This document shows, one piece after another, positions 22,246-34,449 of a stretch of 64,000 nt of DNA. How positions within the stretch are numbered: position 1 is the first letter of the stretch; the number at the start of each line of letters is the position of its first letter. The notes beneath the pieces were generated by a model. The model did no database searches, was not told where the DNA came from, and worked only from the letters and a program-made list of their open reading frames with translations. The position numbers and the translations under genes are program-made. Origin of the DNA: Certhia americana (Eukaryota > Chordata > Aves > Passeriformes > Certhiidae); NCBI GenBank assembly GCA_018697195.1, contig CM031866.1:4165418-4229417 (forward strand), read 5' to 3'.

Positions 22246-25010
22246 CTATTGAAGGCTCCCACTTCTGTAAACAGTTACAGTCTATAGCCACATTACATCT
22301 CAGTCTGGGACAGGTAGAGACTGATCTTGAGAGATATTGGATGGATCTGTAGTTAGTCAGAGTAAATCTTCAAAGTCCTGTGGGAATTTACACTGCTGAC
22401 AGTTATTGTTTCTCGTGATCAGGCACTTGGTAAAGAAATAAAATTACAGGTAGATGAAATAGCTGCTGATCCTAGTCTGTGAAATATGGCAATAGCAGCC
22501 AGAGCTTTACAATTAAAATCCCTGGTAATTCATCAATTGTGGGATGGTAAACATACTCATTTTAAGGAGTCCAATCCTCTGTCCAGCCATTCCTCATTGT
22601 TATCATACAGCTGACATATTCTTTCTTATTTTAATCTCTGTGTGTATATAGAAAAGGTGTTTTAAGAGCTAGTTGAAAGCAAAACAAACCTCTCAGATTT
22701 ACGTCTCTGCCATGTTCAATTGTCAGGCAAAGCACGGAAGAAAATAAACCCAAAGAATGAGTAATTAGTAAGCTCAGGAAACTTGATTAAGCTTTCCATT
22801 TCTATCATATGTTTCACTTCAAAAAATCACACCAGATACTCGAGAAGTCTGTTGGATACTAAGAGATGGCATAGATTTCCAGATCCTCAATGGAGGAAAA
22901 TTCTTGTTGATTTTCATGGTCTTTTTGTTCCAAGAAGGATCACGTGATTTTGGCTCTTAAATAAGATTTCCATAACTAGCAGTCAGCTCAGGAATTCCCT
23001 GTATGTGAATGTATTTCTATGTGAGCTAGTGCAATGTATATTTGCACTGGAACACCACTCTGAGAGCATCCAGGCAGCACCTCCTAATGGTGGCAGCAAC
23101 AAGAAGAGGAATGAAACAGGAAAAACAGTTCCAGGAAAAACAGAGCAAGAAATTGCCTTCAGATTCATGTGTCTTCATTTCATTGGTCTGTGGCAGGTAA
23201 TTTTGAGGGGCTCACATGTTGTGGGTGTGAGTCCTGCCTAAACCTGACCCCATGTCTTTATTAGATTTCAAAGAATATACTGGAATTTGACATGGGTGAT
23301 TGTTCTGCTTTCCCAGTCTCTCTCATCCCTCCATTCAGCAGCCAGAGGAGAGTTTGGAAAGCTCCCCTGTTCCCTTTCCATCCCTGTCCTGGTTGGTCTA
23401 TCTGCCCTGAGTCCAGAACTTGGGATATCCAATCAAACTAATGCTTCTCATCACTGCCAAGGTGAACAAGTGGGACCACAGTGCCTCGTCTGCAGCCTTT
23501 TTTACCCAGTGCTCCCCTGGCTGATGTGTTTGGGCAGATGGGGAAAAGGAGAAGGAACATGAACCACCCTATCTAGTGACCAGAGTGATTATTAAACATG
23601 ACAAAGCTCTAAGAATCAGCCTCTCCTAACAACACCTGGCAGAAGAACAGCATAAATACTGTGCAAGTCAAGAAGGAAATGTTGAACCAAAGGCAGTTCC
23701 CCAGACTTCAGCTCAGAAATAGTTCTCTCCTCTCCGGGGAATTTAGCACCAAATAAAGGCGAGACAGGGACAGTGTGACTGCATTTATTTAAACTGTTCT
23801 CTGTACTAAGTATTCTGTAAGAATAGGAAATTGTGGAAAGAAGTCTGGAGGCTTCTCAAGATCAGTGGCTTTTTTAAACTATTAGGAATGTATTTTTATG
23901 CCCTCTAAGTTTTTCTCAAGTCAGAGTATTCTCTTGAGAGACTGGAAATTTCAAATCAGAGCTGTAAACTCAATCTCTGGATCAGTAATTCCCATTTACA
24001 TCATGAAACACTCAAGAAAAAGCCTGATAGCTACATTTTGTTACAAACATGAGCTATTTAGGCATCCTGATTGACAATCTAAATTTTGCACATTAAATGA
24101 TGGGATCTCTGGCTTCACAAAAGTATTCTTCCAGGCGGTAGAAACAGTGTTGAGTATTGTGAAAAAAGCAAAACAAAACAAAACAAACCTTTATGTCAAA
24201 TCAGTCATTTCAAGGTTACATGCCATTAATTTGAATCTCATTGGTGGTATTACTGGTCTTCCAGGTGGTTACTGAGGAAGCTTGGGTGGTTCATTGCACA
24301 AAAGCTAGTTTGCTGGTGGAATATAGGTTGATATGTTCAAAGGCACTCAGGGTTGCCATAGGACAAACTTTTGTTAAAAGTAAGTGAACGTCAGATGCTT
24401 ACTTCTTCACGCTTCTGAAAACCTCCTGCTGTTTTTGCTTCTTGAACATGAGAAGAAGGTTGTCCAGAGCAGCTATTACGGGCTACTTATATCAAATCCT
24501 TCATATTGCTGGTGACTGGGAGCCCCCAAGAGTTCTTGTCCCACATTTTGCCTGGCAATTAAATAGGCCGAGATATAATTTGCACCCCATATTCTCAGTG
24601 TTGAAGGCAGTAGGTTTCTTCATTTTTAGCCTAACTCTTCTGTCACCTTCACCAGTTTCACATTATTTATGTTAACTCCGTGGCCTAGGGGTGGGAGGGA
24701 GAGGGGAATTATTCCTAATTTACTGAAAGTGAGAGAAGAATCAGTCACTTCTTTCTTTAAATTTCTGTGGAGGATTGTTAATCAAAGTTAAAACAAATCT
24801 GTGTTCCAACGCAGAGGTGGGCGAGGAAATGTGTGCCTAACACATATGCACTTTGGGGCTCCTGCAGAAGGAAACAGAGTTCTGGAAACTGTTGTGAGAA
24901 AAACATTAAAGACAGCAGACTCGATGCTTGCCACGGACTGGAAATGAGGCTTCAGACAATATCCAGTGATGTTTGAACCTACTTGAAGTGTCATGCTTTT
25001 TCTCCAACCT
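22246..25010. other. AT-rich noncoding spacer
   Basis: Unique sequence; only a short AAAAC pentamer run near 24168-24188 stands out. Frames such as 23287-23562 and 24442-24675 are under 95 codons and unrecognisable. Confidence 0.55.
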
Positions 25011-25023
25011 GCGACGCGCGACG
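25011..25023. other. Dense CpG cluster
   Basis: GCGACGCGCGACG packs five CpG dinucleotides into 13 bp, followed by TAAATTATC. The surrounding kilobase is CpG-poor. The cluster is too small for a CpG island. Such an isolated knot suggests either an unmethylated or protected site, or recent origin. Confidence 0.6.
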
Positions 25024-25894
25024 TAAATTATCTCCCTTTCTTATTTGCCTCACGTTTGAGGAGACCCTGGCTTGGAGCAGGACAATGACTTAAAGTAAGA
25101 GCCAGGCAGAGAATACATCAGGAATTCGACCTGCAGGCCTATGAAATGCAGTGTCATCATAACCCAAAGGGCGTATCATTAGTCACTGAAGGAAGGAAGT
25201 GCAAGCATGCCCGGAGAAATCAATAGAAGGTCCTTGTCTAGTAACATGAAGAGAACAGCACCAATGTTTATGTCTTTGCCCTTCACATACTTTGCTCTTC
25301 CTTCCTCTCCAGTCATCTTTTTACTTCATCCAGAATTTCATTTTCCTGATTCACCAGTACAAACGGACGACCGTAGTAACCAAGACTCAGGCTGCAATCC
25401 AGTCTTTTCTCAGAAAAAAATATTTAAAAAAATGTCCATCAGGCCCAGTGTTTCTGTACGGTGGTTATCTGATTTGGCTCCTGCTAACTAAAAACATATG
25501 CAACTGGTTATCTCCATCAACACAGTTTAATTCAGCTCTGGTCCGTATTAGTGTGTTTTTCTGCAACTGATGTCTCTTAGTGCCATGGGTGAACTGTTAC
25601 TGTTAAAATCATGTTTAAATATGAAGATCAAACAAATGGTCCAAAGGTTTCTAGCGTCTAAAGATTCATTAAGCAACACAAAAATACTTTGCCATGTTTT
25701 AGTTAAATGTAATAACTCTTCCAAAAAATATCATGCTTTCAATAAATACTTAGCCATCTTTTAATTAAATGTATTAACTCTTCTATAAAATATTATGCTT
25801 CCAATAACTGAGGACCCAGATTAATAAAGTATTTTAGAGTTTTTCTAAAATATTATGTAGTAATTCAAAATTGTGAAGGCCCCTTTTAACTCCA
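25024..25894. other. Noncoding spacer
   Basis: AT-rich. Two imperfectly similar stretches at about 25695-25750 and 25755-25805 share TTAGTTAAATG/TTAATTAAATG, AACTCTTC and AAAATATTATGCTT-like segments about 60 bp apart. This looks like a small old local duplication. No gene. Confidence 0.5.
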
Positions 25895-25970
25895 TAATCC
25901 TGCACTTGACCTGTTCTTTCTTATGCCTCAGATTGCCCATCCGTAAAATGAGCAAAACAGTAGTAATGTG
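25895..25970 (+). mobile_element. MIR-like relic (short)
   Basis: Contains TTATGCCTCAGATTGCCCAT then CCGTAAAATGAGCAAAACAG, matching the MIR core segment 'tgcctcagtttccccatctgtaaaatgggg'. Only about 75 bp are recognisable, in sense orientation. Confidence 0.55.
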
Positions 25971-28900
25971 CATCCCAGAGAAGGTACAAAGCACCACTCA
26001 TTACTGTCAGGAAAATGCTCTGAAATTATTCAGCTGTATTCATAGCAAAAACCCAACGAATTAACAAAATATGTTCAGGCAATGCACATTTGTCGGCTTC
26101 CATGAGAAAACTGTGAAGTGTTATGAATAATGTGGCTTGTTGGTGGCTGTTTGCTCTAACAATCCTGATTTGTACATTACATGAAGGCAGAGGAATTTTT
26201 TCATGCTTGATTTGACCCTTCCTCACACTGCCCCTGATTTCTTTCTTTTCTGGCCCTTGACAGGAGTACAAAATGCACATCAAGGACAAGAATAACTTTT
26301 TAGACTAAGATAACCTTTGTATTATTAGAAGAGGTTAGGGTGTGCCTGAGAGGGCAGGAGGTAAATCTGCTGAGCAGTCTAAAAGCTTTATTTATGGAAA
26401 TGTCCTTTTTAAAAAGAGGGGAAAGGAGGAATATTACTAATAATGTAAAAAATTATCCAAGATCTAAAATGAGCCAAGCTGTACATGAGCCTACACATGC
26501 ATACATACTTTAGAATAAATTTTTTTTTAGTATACAGACTTCTGACCCTGGACCAGTTTTTCAGCTAGAGAACATCAGCTTCAGTATATGAAATTTAATG
26601 GAACTAACATCAGTTTACCCCAACTGAGGGCTGTAACAGAGTCTTATTATTCCATAAGGAAAATCAGAAATTTCTTATACAATACTGAACAGAGTTGTCT
26701 CCTACAGGAAGAAGCAAAGTATCTTTTGTGACAAGTTTAAGAGCTTCTGACACATCTGTCTCTCTAGTCCTTTACCCAATAACCCACGTGCCAGGGGAAA
26801 ACTCTGAAACCAAACTTTGCAAGGTCAGCTGAACTCAGAGCTTCCTGAAGGAAACCACAGTCTGAAGGAAACCAAGAATCCTCTCAGCTTTTCTCAAGAA
26901 ATTAAAAAAATGCCCAAAGACAACACTCTGTATGTGTTGTACCTTCTTGTATGATTTAGAAACCAACATATCTCTTCCCCCCCTACCAGTTTTTAGACAG
27001 TTGAGCACTTAACCTCAATCTGCTAACCAGCTTTGTGAGAATTCTCACTGTTTGTGTGACTTGGCTCCTTGTAGGAGAGAATACAGGCTGCTCAGTCCTA
27101 TTCCCTGATGATTTCTGAGAATATGACTGCTGTCCTATCAAAGCACAAATTGTATGAAAATGTAGAATTGACTGCTGTTCCCTTTTTTGAGGATAAAAGT
27201 GCACTGTGCAAAGTCCAGGCTGAGAGAACACACGAAATCAAAACAAAACTTCCCCCTGAACACCTTTATAAAAGCCAGTCTTAGTCTACTCATCGGAGCC
27301 TGCTCCCATCCAGGAGTGGATCTAACACCAAAGGGAAGAGAAGAGCTGAAATTCTAAATATTTGGGATGGTCCCTCACTTGTATTTGTCCTCTGACAGGA
27401 GACTGAATTTAAGATCAGGAAAGCTGAACTTCTTCCACATCTAAGGGGATTCATTTGCTGACAGTTGAAGAAGCCAAATTAATAAATAAACAAGATATCA
27501 TTTGAGAGGGCTTTTTTTTCATCACATTATTTAGCCACATAAAAATATTATAGTAAAATATAACTTTTCTCTAGCAACAGAGAGCTTGGGCTCTTCCCTT
27601 TAAATATACACTTCAAACACACTGGGACCTTTGCACAGTTGATATATAATTTTATTTGAATAATAGTAATATTTTTTATCGCAGATATGCCACCATGGCT
27701 TATTTTTAACATAGTGATGTCACCCTAACAGTGAGATCAGTTTGCAGAACATCCTACTGAGCAGTAGAGGTGAACTTGCTACATAATAAATAGAAAAATT
27801 CAAACCCTTTAAGCAATATTATAGGAATGCAAAACAGAGATACCGTTTGACACCTGCAGGACAGCAACAATCCACTTTCACGGAAAAAAACAAAGAAAAA
27901 AAACCAAACCCCTAACTTGTGTACCTTGCTTAGGAGAAGAAATTCTTTATTCTAGTGAATGCTAAATTGCTGGTGAATATATGGACTATGTATATGTGTC
28001 CTTTCTGCAGCCAGCCAACCCCTTAAAAACAACAATGCCATAAATCTTCTCATATTTGAAAAAGATCCTCATGCTGATTGGAAATATGGAGCAAAGTATT
28101 CAACTAGAATAACACATATTGCCCACATACAAGGTATCTCCCACTTTTCCATGTCAGTTTTATTAATAATTTGAATTTATTATGACATTTTAGGCATAGT
28201 ATAAAAACATTAGCATATGTTGGGTTTGCCCCAAAGTAATTGCAGCTGGAAAGACAAATAATGAATAAATTAACTGTTAAATCTGGTTGACCCCTGGATT
28301 TTTCAGTTTTTCAGCAAGTCCAAAAAACACAAATGTTTTATGGAGATGAAAATGTCTTTTAAGATATATTTTCACCATGTCAAAAGAAAACAAGACCATT
28401 TCAAATCAAATAATAAGTTTCTGTAGATAGACACTGAACCAGGTTCCAGTTGTGGCTTTGCAATATTTTAGTGGTTTGAATTAAATAAAAAAAAAAAAAA
28501 AGGGAAAAAAAAGAAAGAAAGACAGGAACATGCCATCTGTGAAAGATTAATACTGGAATAATCTACTAAATATTTGAAATGGTTTTAGGCTTGAATGACT
28601 GAGCCTAGCAGGGACAAATTCTTCTATGTCTTTTTTTTGTTCTCCTTTCAAGATTTCCTGCTAACTTTTCTCCAAACCCTGCTATCAGTGGGAAAAAGGG
28701 GGAGACCCCAATAGCCAAGAGATGAGGCTTCTCTGAGACTCACAGTTCAATGTTATTTGTTTGTTGGGGGCTCTTTCTTTTTCTTTAAATAAACTATCCC
28801 CCAAAGCCTATCCACCTAAAGAGCATTATCTGCTTAATTTCCTGCAGGCTTGGATGCAGAGCATGGCAGTTGGTTTAATGATCAGCGATGGAGACCTGAA

Positions 28901-29033
28901 GGAACTGGAAATTCAATTGAAATATAAACCGGCTCCTTTTCCCCTGGATTCCTTTGCATTGGCAAAAATGCCTGTTCAAAACACAGGCTGACTGAGCTGG
29001 GACTGAGAGAAAGGTAAAATGGTGTGGCAGAAA
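25971..29033. other. AT-rich noncoding spacer
   Basis: No gene or clear repeat apart from an A-rich run at about 28486-28515. The last 250 bp before the minisatellite hold a plus frame (28761-28991) whose peptide is unremarkable. Confidence 0.55.
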
Positions 29034-29654
29034 AGTCAGAACCAGATCAAACTGGTCAGAACTGAATCGGACTGGATTGAACCGGTCAGAACCAGATCTA
29101 ACTAGATCAAACCTGTCAGAACCGGTCAGGACCAGACCCATGAGAACCAGATCGGACCAGAACCAGATTAAACTGGTCAGAACAGGGTCGGACTGGATCA
29201 AACCAGTCAGAATTGGATCAGACCAGTCAGAACTGGGTCAGAACTAGATCGGACCAGTCACAACCAGACCAGACCGGTCAGAAATGGATCAGACTGGCCA
29301 GAACCAGATCAAACTGGTCAGAACTGGATTGAACCAGATTAAACCAGTCAGAACTGGATTGGACCTGTCAGAACTGGATCGGACCAGATGGGACCCATCA
29401 GAACAGGATTGGACCCATCAGAACTGGTCAGAATCGGACCAAACCGGTCAGAACTGGATTAAACTGGTCAGATCCAGATCAGACCGATCAGAACCAGATC
29501 GGACCCATCAAAACCGGATAGGACTGGATCGGACCAGTCAGAACTAGATCAAACCGGTCAGAACTGGATCAAACCGGTCAGAACAGGATCAAACCAGTCA
29601 GAACTGGATCAGAACTGGATCGGACCAGTCAGAACTGGATCAAACCAGTCAGAA
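29034..29654 (+). repeat. 20-bp minisatellite, about 31 diverged copies
   Basis: A tandem array of about 620 bp with consensus GAACTGGATCAAACCAGTCA. Common variants are R/Y transitions: AAACC or GGACC, CAGTC or CGGTC, CTGG or CCAG. Each 20-mer is itself two related 10-mers (GAACTGGATC and GGACCAGTCA). Extra 10-bp half-units break the phase, for example around 29119-29165 and 29600-29620. Copies near the right end (29545-29654) are the most alike, while those at the left are more diverged. Open frames across it on both strands arise because the unit carries few stops; they are not evidence of a gene. Confidence 0.97.
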
Positions 29655-30750
29655 TGCTATTACTGTCCATTGGACAGAGTCCATTTGCACAGTGATCAGT
29701 GATGGTTAACACACTGAAATGCTATACATGGGGAAGCAGGCAGGAATTTACCTTGTGGCTCTCAATTCTCTTTTTGGGTTTAAAATGTCGTCTTACTCCC
29801 TCTATCTATATCACGCTGTCCATTAAGTGCCAGACAGACCCAGAAATGACTTATGAATTTTGGAGTCCTCAATCCATATGACACTATTCAGCCAGTGGAC
29901 TCTTCCTCGCCGTGACAGAAAGGCACGCAACACTTCCTCCAGTGATTGGATCCCTTGCTGGGAGTTTTTTGGCACAGGAAGGAAATGCTTTTTCTTTTAG
30001 AATAGGCTTTTTCTGTGTCCTAGATAAAGTGTGAGGAAGGCTAAATAAGCAATAGTAGGTTGCCATGCCTTCCAAGTTCACGTCTTTTCTTCCCCCCCCC
30101 CCCACTCCCCCTTTTTTCTTCTGTATAATTCTGGGAGTTAGTATTGGTGAGTCTTTATTCAGAGATAGGCATGTAGAGGGAGCATTCAGAAGGAAGGAAA
30201 TCCAATTAATTTTGTTAGAAATCCAATAGTCTCCCAGTGAACACAGACTTCCACCACAAATCTGCAAGTTTATAGAGCCGTTAAGATACTTGGAGCATCC
30301 ACTCGGCCGAAAGACAGAGGCTGGGCTCTGTGTGGACAGAGTGATACCTGTAATATCCCATAGAAATCCATTGAGAACACTTAGGAAAGCACAATATCCT
30401 TTAAATGTAACCTTGATAATGAAAGGAAAGGGCTCCTGTTTCTAAATAAAAAACAACAAGCCCCGACAGGTCAGAATTGATACCAGCATTTGCTGCTGCC
30501 TGAAACTCCTGCCGTGCACTGAATGCTGCAAAAGTGTCTATTATTTTTAACTGTTGGGTTATTGTCCATCTTTAAGGATGGGGAAATTTTAGGAGCACAA
30601 TTAATAATAATAATAAAAGAAAAAAAAAAATGTTAGCGTGATGGCAGACCTCTAGATAAAATACCTAAGGGGCAGGGGTGAGAAGACAAAGGAAGCCAAA
30701 AGAAAAAATCAGGTATGGGAGGCTTGTTTTGGAGAGAGCAGCTCAGAAAC
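29655..30750. other. Noncoding spacer
   Basis: Unique sequence. A run of 12 C, then ACT, then five C occupies 30092-30111 and is the only low-complexity feature besides an ATA/A-rich run near 30605-30630. The minus frame at 29884-30267 reads Gly-rich only because it crosses the C-run. Confidence 0.55.
30092..30111 (-). other. G12-AGT-G5 run (minus strand), G-quadruplex capable
   Basis: On the minus strand a five-G run, three other bases and a twelve-G run lie in 20 bp. This is enough G for a quadruplex with one-base loops inside the long run. It may also be a sequencing-length artefact, since homopolymers of this size are often miscalled. Confidence 0.6.
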
Positions 30751-31110
30751 CCCTGAACCGAGGGTTCTTTATATATAGCACCACATTGAGTGACAAAATG
30801 GTAGCTGTCATAATGTGCCAGTTAACATGTCCAATATGAGCCGATCGTTTAGCGTCCCCTGGGATTAGAAGACAGAAACATGACAAAGAACAAAGAACTC
30901 GGATCAATAATGCTTGGGGAAATAAGACAGAGAAGGTTATTTACTCTGCATTGATCCGTTGCTGCAGTCGCGTAAACTTGGCCTGTTTTTCTTTTGTTAA
31001 CCTTTAAGCTTGAGTATACTCACAAGCAACTAGGGAGCCAACTAACAGGTGTAGATTAAGGATCGAAGGAGGTCATCGTACCTCTGTCACCACTAGGCAC
31101 CCATGTAACA
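30750..31110. promoter_or_regulatory. Candidate enhancer-like block (MEF2/SOX/OTX-type sites)
   Basis: A consensus MEF2 site TTATATATAG lies at 30769-30778, a GGATTA homeodomain site at 30862-30867, and two SOX/TCF-type ACAAAG sites at 30883-30888 and 30890-30895, seven bases apart. A CTTTTGTTAACC segment lies near 30992-31003. CpGs persist at CCGATCG, AGCGTC and GTCGCG. There is no repeat signature and no reading frame. Function and conservation are inferred from motif density only. Confidence 0.37.
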
Positions 31111-34080
31111 ACATCCCTGAAGAAATTTAAACATCAATAGCTATAATAAGGGCAAATTTATCAAGCTTGGCCTACTTTTGCTGGGAGTCTGGCTGTGTCC
31201 AGTCAGTTTGCCCTTGCTAAAGCTCAATTGATTTGGACATTCTTTTACTAGAGTTGATTATCAATTGTGACACAACAAATTTGTTAGCTTCCAAAGCACT
31301 GGAGTAGTTGTTGCCATTGGAGCCTCTGAAGTGAAAACACCTGGCCATGCTCAAGTTTTACTCTTGCTGAGGAGAAATAAAAAACTAAAAGAAAAAAAAA
31401 ACAAAAAACAACAAACCAGAATAGACAAGGGGAAGTAGAGAAAAGCAGAGAAGCCCTTTGGTGATCTCTCTGTAGATGCTGGTTGCATTGGAGATACCTG
31501 TACTGTGCAGCTGGAACATCTGGATTGTCTTCTTTGGAAAATTAGGAGCATGAGGAAATATCAACTTGAAGGAAACTAACTGCAGCAGGAAAAGTCCAGA
31601 CAGCTGTTAGCTATTCATTTTTTATGTTTTATGATTTGTCACCTAAGTCATATGGAATCATTCCTGCTCCCTCTGTGGATGACAGACTCTTGAAACTCAG
31701 CAGTAATGAATCCCGTATGATGGGCAGCAATATTCTTTAAGCATGACTATTCAAAAGAAATAATCATTCTTGCTGAACTCCATGGAACTTGTTAAATGTG
31801 AAAATCCATTCACCGATGCTCAGGAGCTGTAGTTAATTAGGCTAAGTGGATATTTTGTGTAGAAACATGATGGGATGGAATTTGTTTGTTTTAAATACTG
31901 ACCTTTTCTTTTCCAGTTTAATAGTAAATGTTTCATGTTGTGCCAATAGTATTAGCAGTACATAAAAAATGTAATTCTGGAAATATTTATCTTATTTAGT
32001 TTACTTCAAAACCAAAAGGATGATTATAACACTATAAAATTATAACAGATTTTCTATTTTTCTGGATCAAAGTATATGTTGCATGTCATGCTATACAACA
32101 TTTTCATTTGTGTATCATAGACTAAAACAAACAAATTATATAAAAGGGAAAGACCGTATAATTAAAAATTGAAACCCACTTAAAAAAATCTGAAAAGAAA
32201 AATGTAATATTATATGGTAGCCCTTCTAGAACAGATATTTACCCAGAATTTTGGAATTGAAGCAGTGGTCTACCTGCAGCATTTACTTTAATATCCTGGC
32301 TTTTGATCAACATTTTAAAATACCTCTGCATAGTGAGCATCCATATATTTCCAGTGCAAAGGCACAAAATCAGTTCACCCTGAACACAGACATATGAAAA
32401 TCAGTTTTCAGGTGTTGTTTTGCTGATCAACACCCATTGCTGCCTGAGAGTTTAGGTGAATAATCTTGTGGACATGGCTCTACTCCTTATTTACTGTCCT
32501 GTAGCACTTTTGGTCACTGATGGCACTCAGGCATTGATTGGCTCAGGCCATGGCTCAGCTCAGATTTTTACAATAGATTCTAGAAAGTAATCCCTTACTT
32601 TACATTTCCCATTGCAGCTTGATTTCCTACAGCAGTCAGAGAGGCACTTGCTTGGGATAACCTTTCTCCCATTAAAGTGGCAATCAGAAAACTCTGAATT
32701 TAATTTAAGACATGTTGCACGTTTCTTTTTGTTTATCTATAATTATGTGGCACAAAGAATGAACCTACTGACAAAGGAAATCAGATCCTACTTCCCTCCT
32801 AGAGATGGGAATCTGTTGTTTGCATCTCTTGGCATGCAAAGTTTCAGCTTGTGACCCTTGCCCCATCACCCGTAAAAGTGTCACCACACTTTCTAAGAGC
32901 ATTTAAGGCATTTAAGAGCATGGGAGGGAGAAGGCAGCAGCTTTTAGGGCATCAGAAATGACAGTAATGTGCACTGGAACTGTCTGCACAAGCAGTGTGC
33001 GCTGAGGCAGTTGTATTAGATCAATCTGTGCCAGAAGAGAAGCCACTGACAGTTTATTCCTGTGTTGGAGAATGAGCTGCAAAGTGCACAGTCCTCCATA
33101 GGATAAATGGAGAACAGCTCAGTTTGGTCCTCACCAAAACTTCCTACCAGGCAGTGGCTATTCAGAGCTCAATGTGAAATGAGTTAGGGCTCTCTCAACC
33201 CTGCCAGGATAATAAAAAACAGCACCCCGGTTAGCAATAATCAGCATCCTTGGCCGAGGGTCTATGGATTGAGTGAGCATGGAGAATGAATTACCCTCTC
33301 TCCACAAGATGTGGTCCCTCCAGGTCAGGGCTCAGGTGAGAGGAAAAAAGTGTTATGGTGCTGCTTTGATTTACAGCTGAGGAACTGGTCTAAATGGCTC
33401 AGTGGGGCTTTGAAGGTGCTTATTTGCACTGGGAGCCTGGGGAGCAGACCTGCCTTGCAGAGACAGAGCCCATCCAATGGAAATACCAAGGGGGCCTGGA
33501 GCCCACTCTTTGCCCTGTCCTTTGTGCCATGGGCCCTGTGGGGAGGGTGGGATCATGACACCGAGCCTTGTCCCCCTCCCAGGCACACTGCAGCCATGCA
33601 CAGTCCCCCCTCTGCAGCTCTGATGTTCCCAAACCCTCCTGTGATACTGCAGAGCATGGTGCAAGGTGGGGTCAGAGAAGGAGATCCTGAGGCCAAAGCA
33701 GGGCTGAATCATTGCCCAGGACTAAACAGGGCAAAATTTTGGCTACTCTGAGGAAACTTCCTTGGTGCTTGGCACTGTGGTGGACTGCTCCAAAATAACA
33801 TGGAGTCAATGAGCAGAGCTGGAAAGGATGTGGGATCAGGTCTTCTAACCAACAAGGAAAATCTTGTTATAAGAACAGCAAGAATTGGCACTAGAAGAGA
33901 AAATAAGAAAACAAAAAGGAAAGGAGGGAGGGAATAGCACAAATGATACTGAAAGGCACATGCAAAAAAGCACCAATCCACCTCTGGAAAGCACTTCAAC
34001 CCGAGTTGTGAGCGTAAGCAAATTAAGCCTTTCGAACTCGGCTGCAGAGCCAAAAACCCAAGGCAGATGACGATGCACTA
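31111..34080. other. Noncoding spacer with a GC-richer patch
   Basis: Mostly AT-rich unique DNA. The patch 33300-33760 is GC-richer and carries overlapping open frames on both strands (plus 33311-33751, 146 codons; minus 33371-33712 and 33420-33632). None shows a domain and all are taken as chance. Confidence 0.52.
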
Positions 34081-34260
34081 AGACACCACGTTTCCTGGTT
34101 GCATGCTTATGCTAGCATGCTTTCCTCACCCAGAGGCCTTGTCCACCCTGACCTGTTCCCTTGTACTGGCCAGTTGGCCGCTTGGCTCCTCTCCCAGTAG
34201 CCAGCGCTCTCCAAGCGTGACATCGATCATTGCTGCAGTAAGGAAGATGGCACTTACCTG
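34081..34260. promoter_or_regulatory. Candidate regulatory block with nested palindrome
   Basis: A perfect 10-bp palindrome ATGCTAGCAT (34109-34118) lies within a larger inverted repeat, GCATGCT at 34101-34107 and AGCATGC at 34114-34120. This is bracketed by direct repeats TTTCCT at 34091-34096 and 34121-34126. A CATCGATCATTG stretch with retained CpG follows near 34222. Symmetric half-sites suggest dimeric binding, but no specific factor can be named. Confidence 0.28.
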
Positions 34261-34381
34261 ATGGGGTAGGCGGAAGCTCCCTCTCTTACCATATGCTGGG
34301 AATTGTCAGTGGCTGCTTGAAGCCAAGGCTGGCTTTTTCTCCTGCCAGGAAACAGGCCTTTTCCAGAGCCTGCCAAAAAGG

Positions 34382-34449
34382 AGGGGAAAAAAAGAAAAAA
34401 AAAAAAAAAAAAAGGAAAAAAAAAAGAAAAAAAATTTTTTTTTTTTTTT
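34382..34449 (+). repeat. Poly-A tract fused to poly-T tract
   Basis: About 50 bp of nearly pure A (a few G interruptions) passes directly into 15 T at 34435-34449, so that A8 meets T15 at 34434/34435 and can form a perfect hairpin stem. It is simple sequence; no retroposon body was recognised on either side. Confidence 0.93.

Noticed and set aside
28875..29547. Repeat proteins from the minisatellite (plus 29284-29547, minus 28875-29201)
   Set aside because: Frames stay open only because the unit has few stops; the 20-bp period rotates the frame, and half-units break it, so there is no sign of coding constraint.
30470..30482. GGTCAGAATTGATACC as an outlying minisatellite copy
   Set aside because: A single short similarity about 800 bp from the array; likely chance.
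33311..33751. 146-codon plus frame in a GC-richer patch
   Set aside because: Pro-, Gly- and Trp-rich peptide with no motif; two minus frames overlap it.
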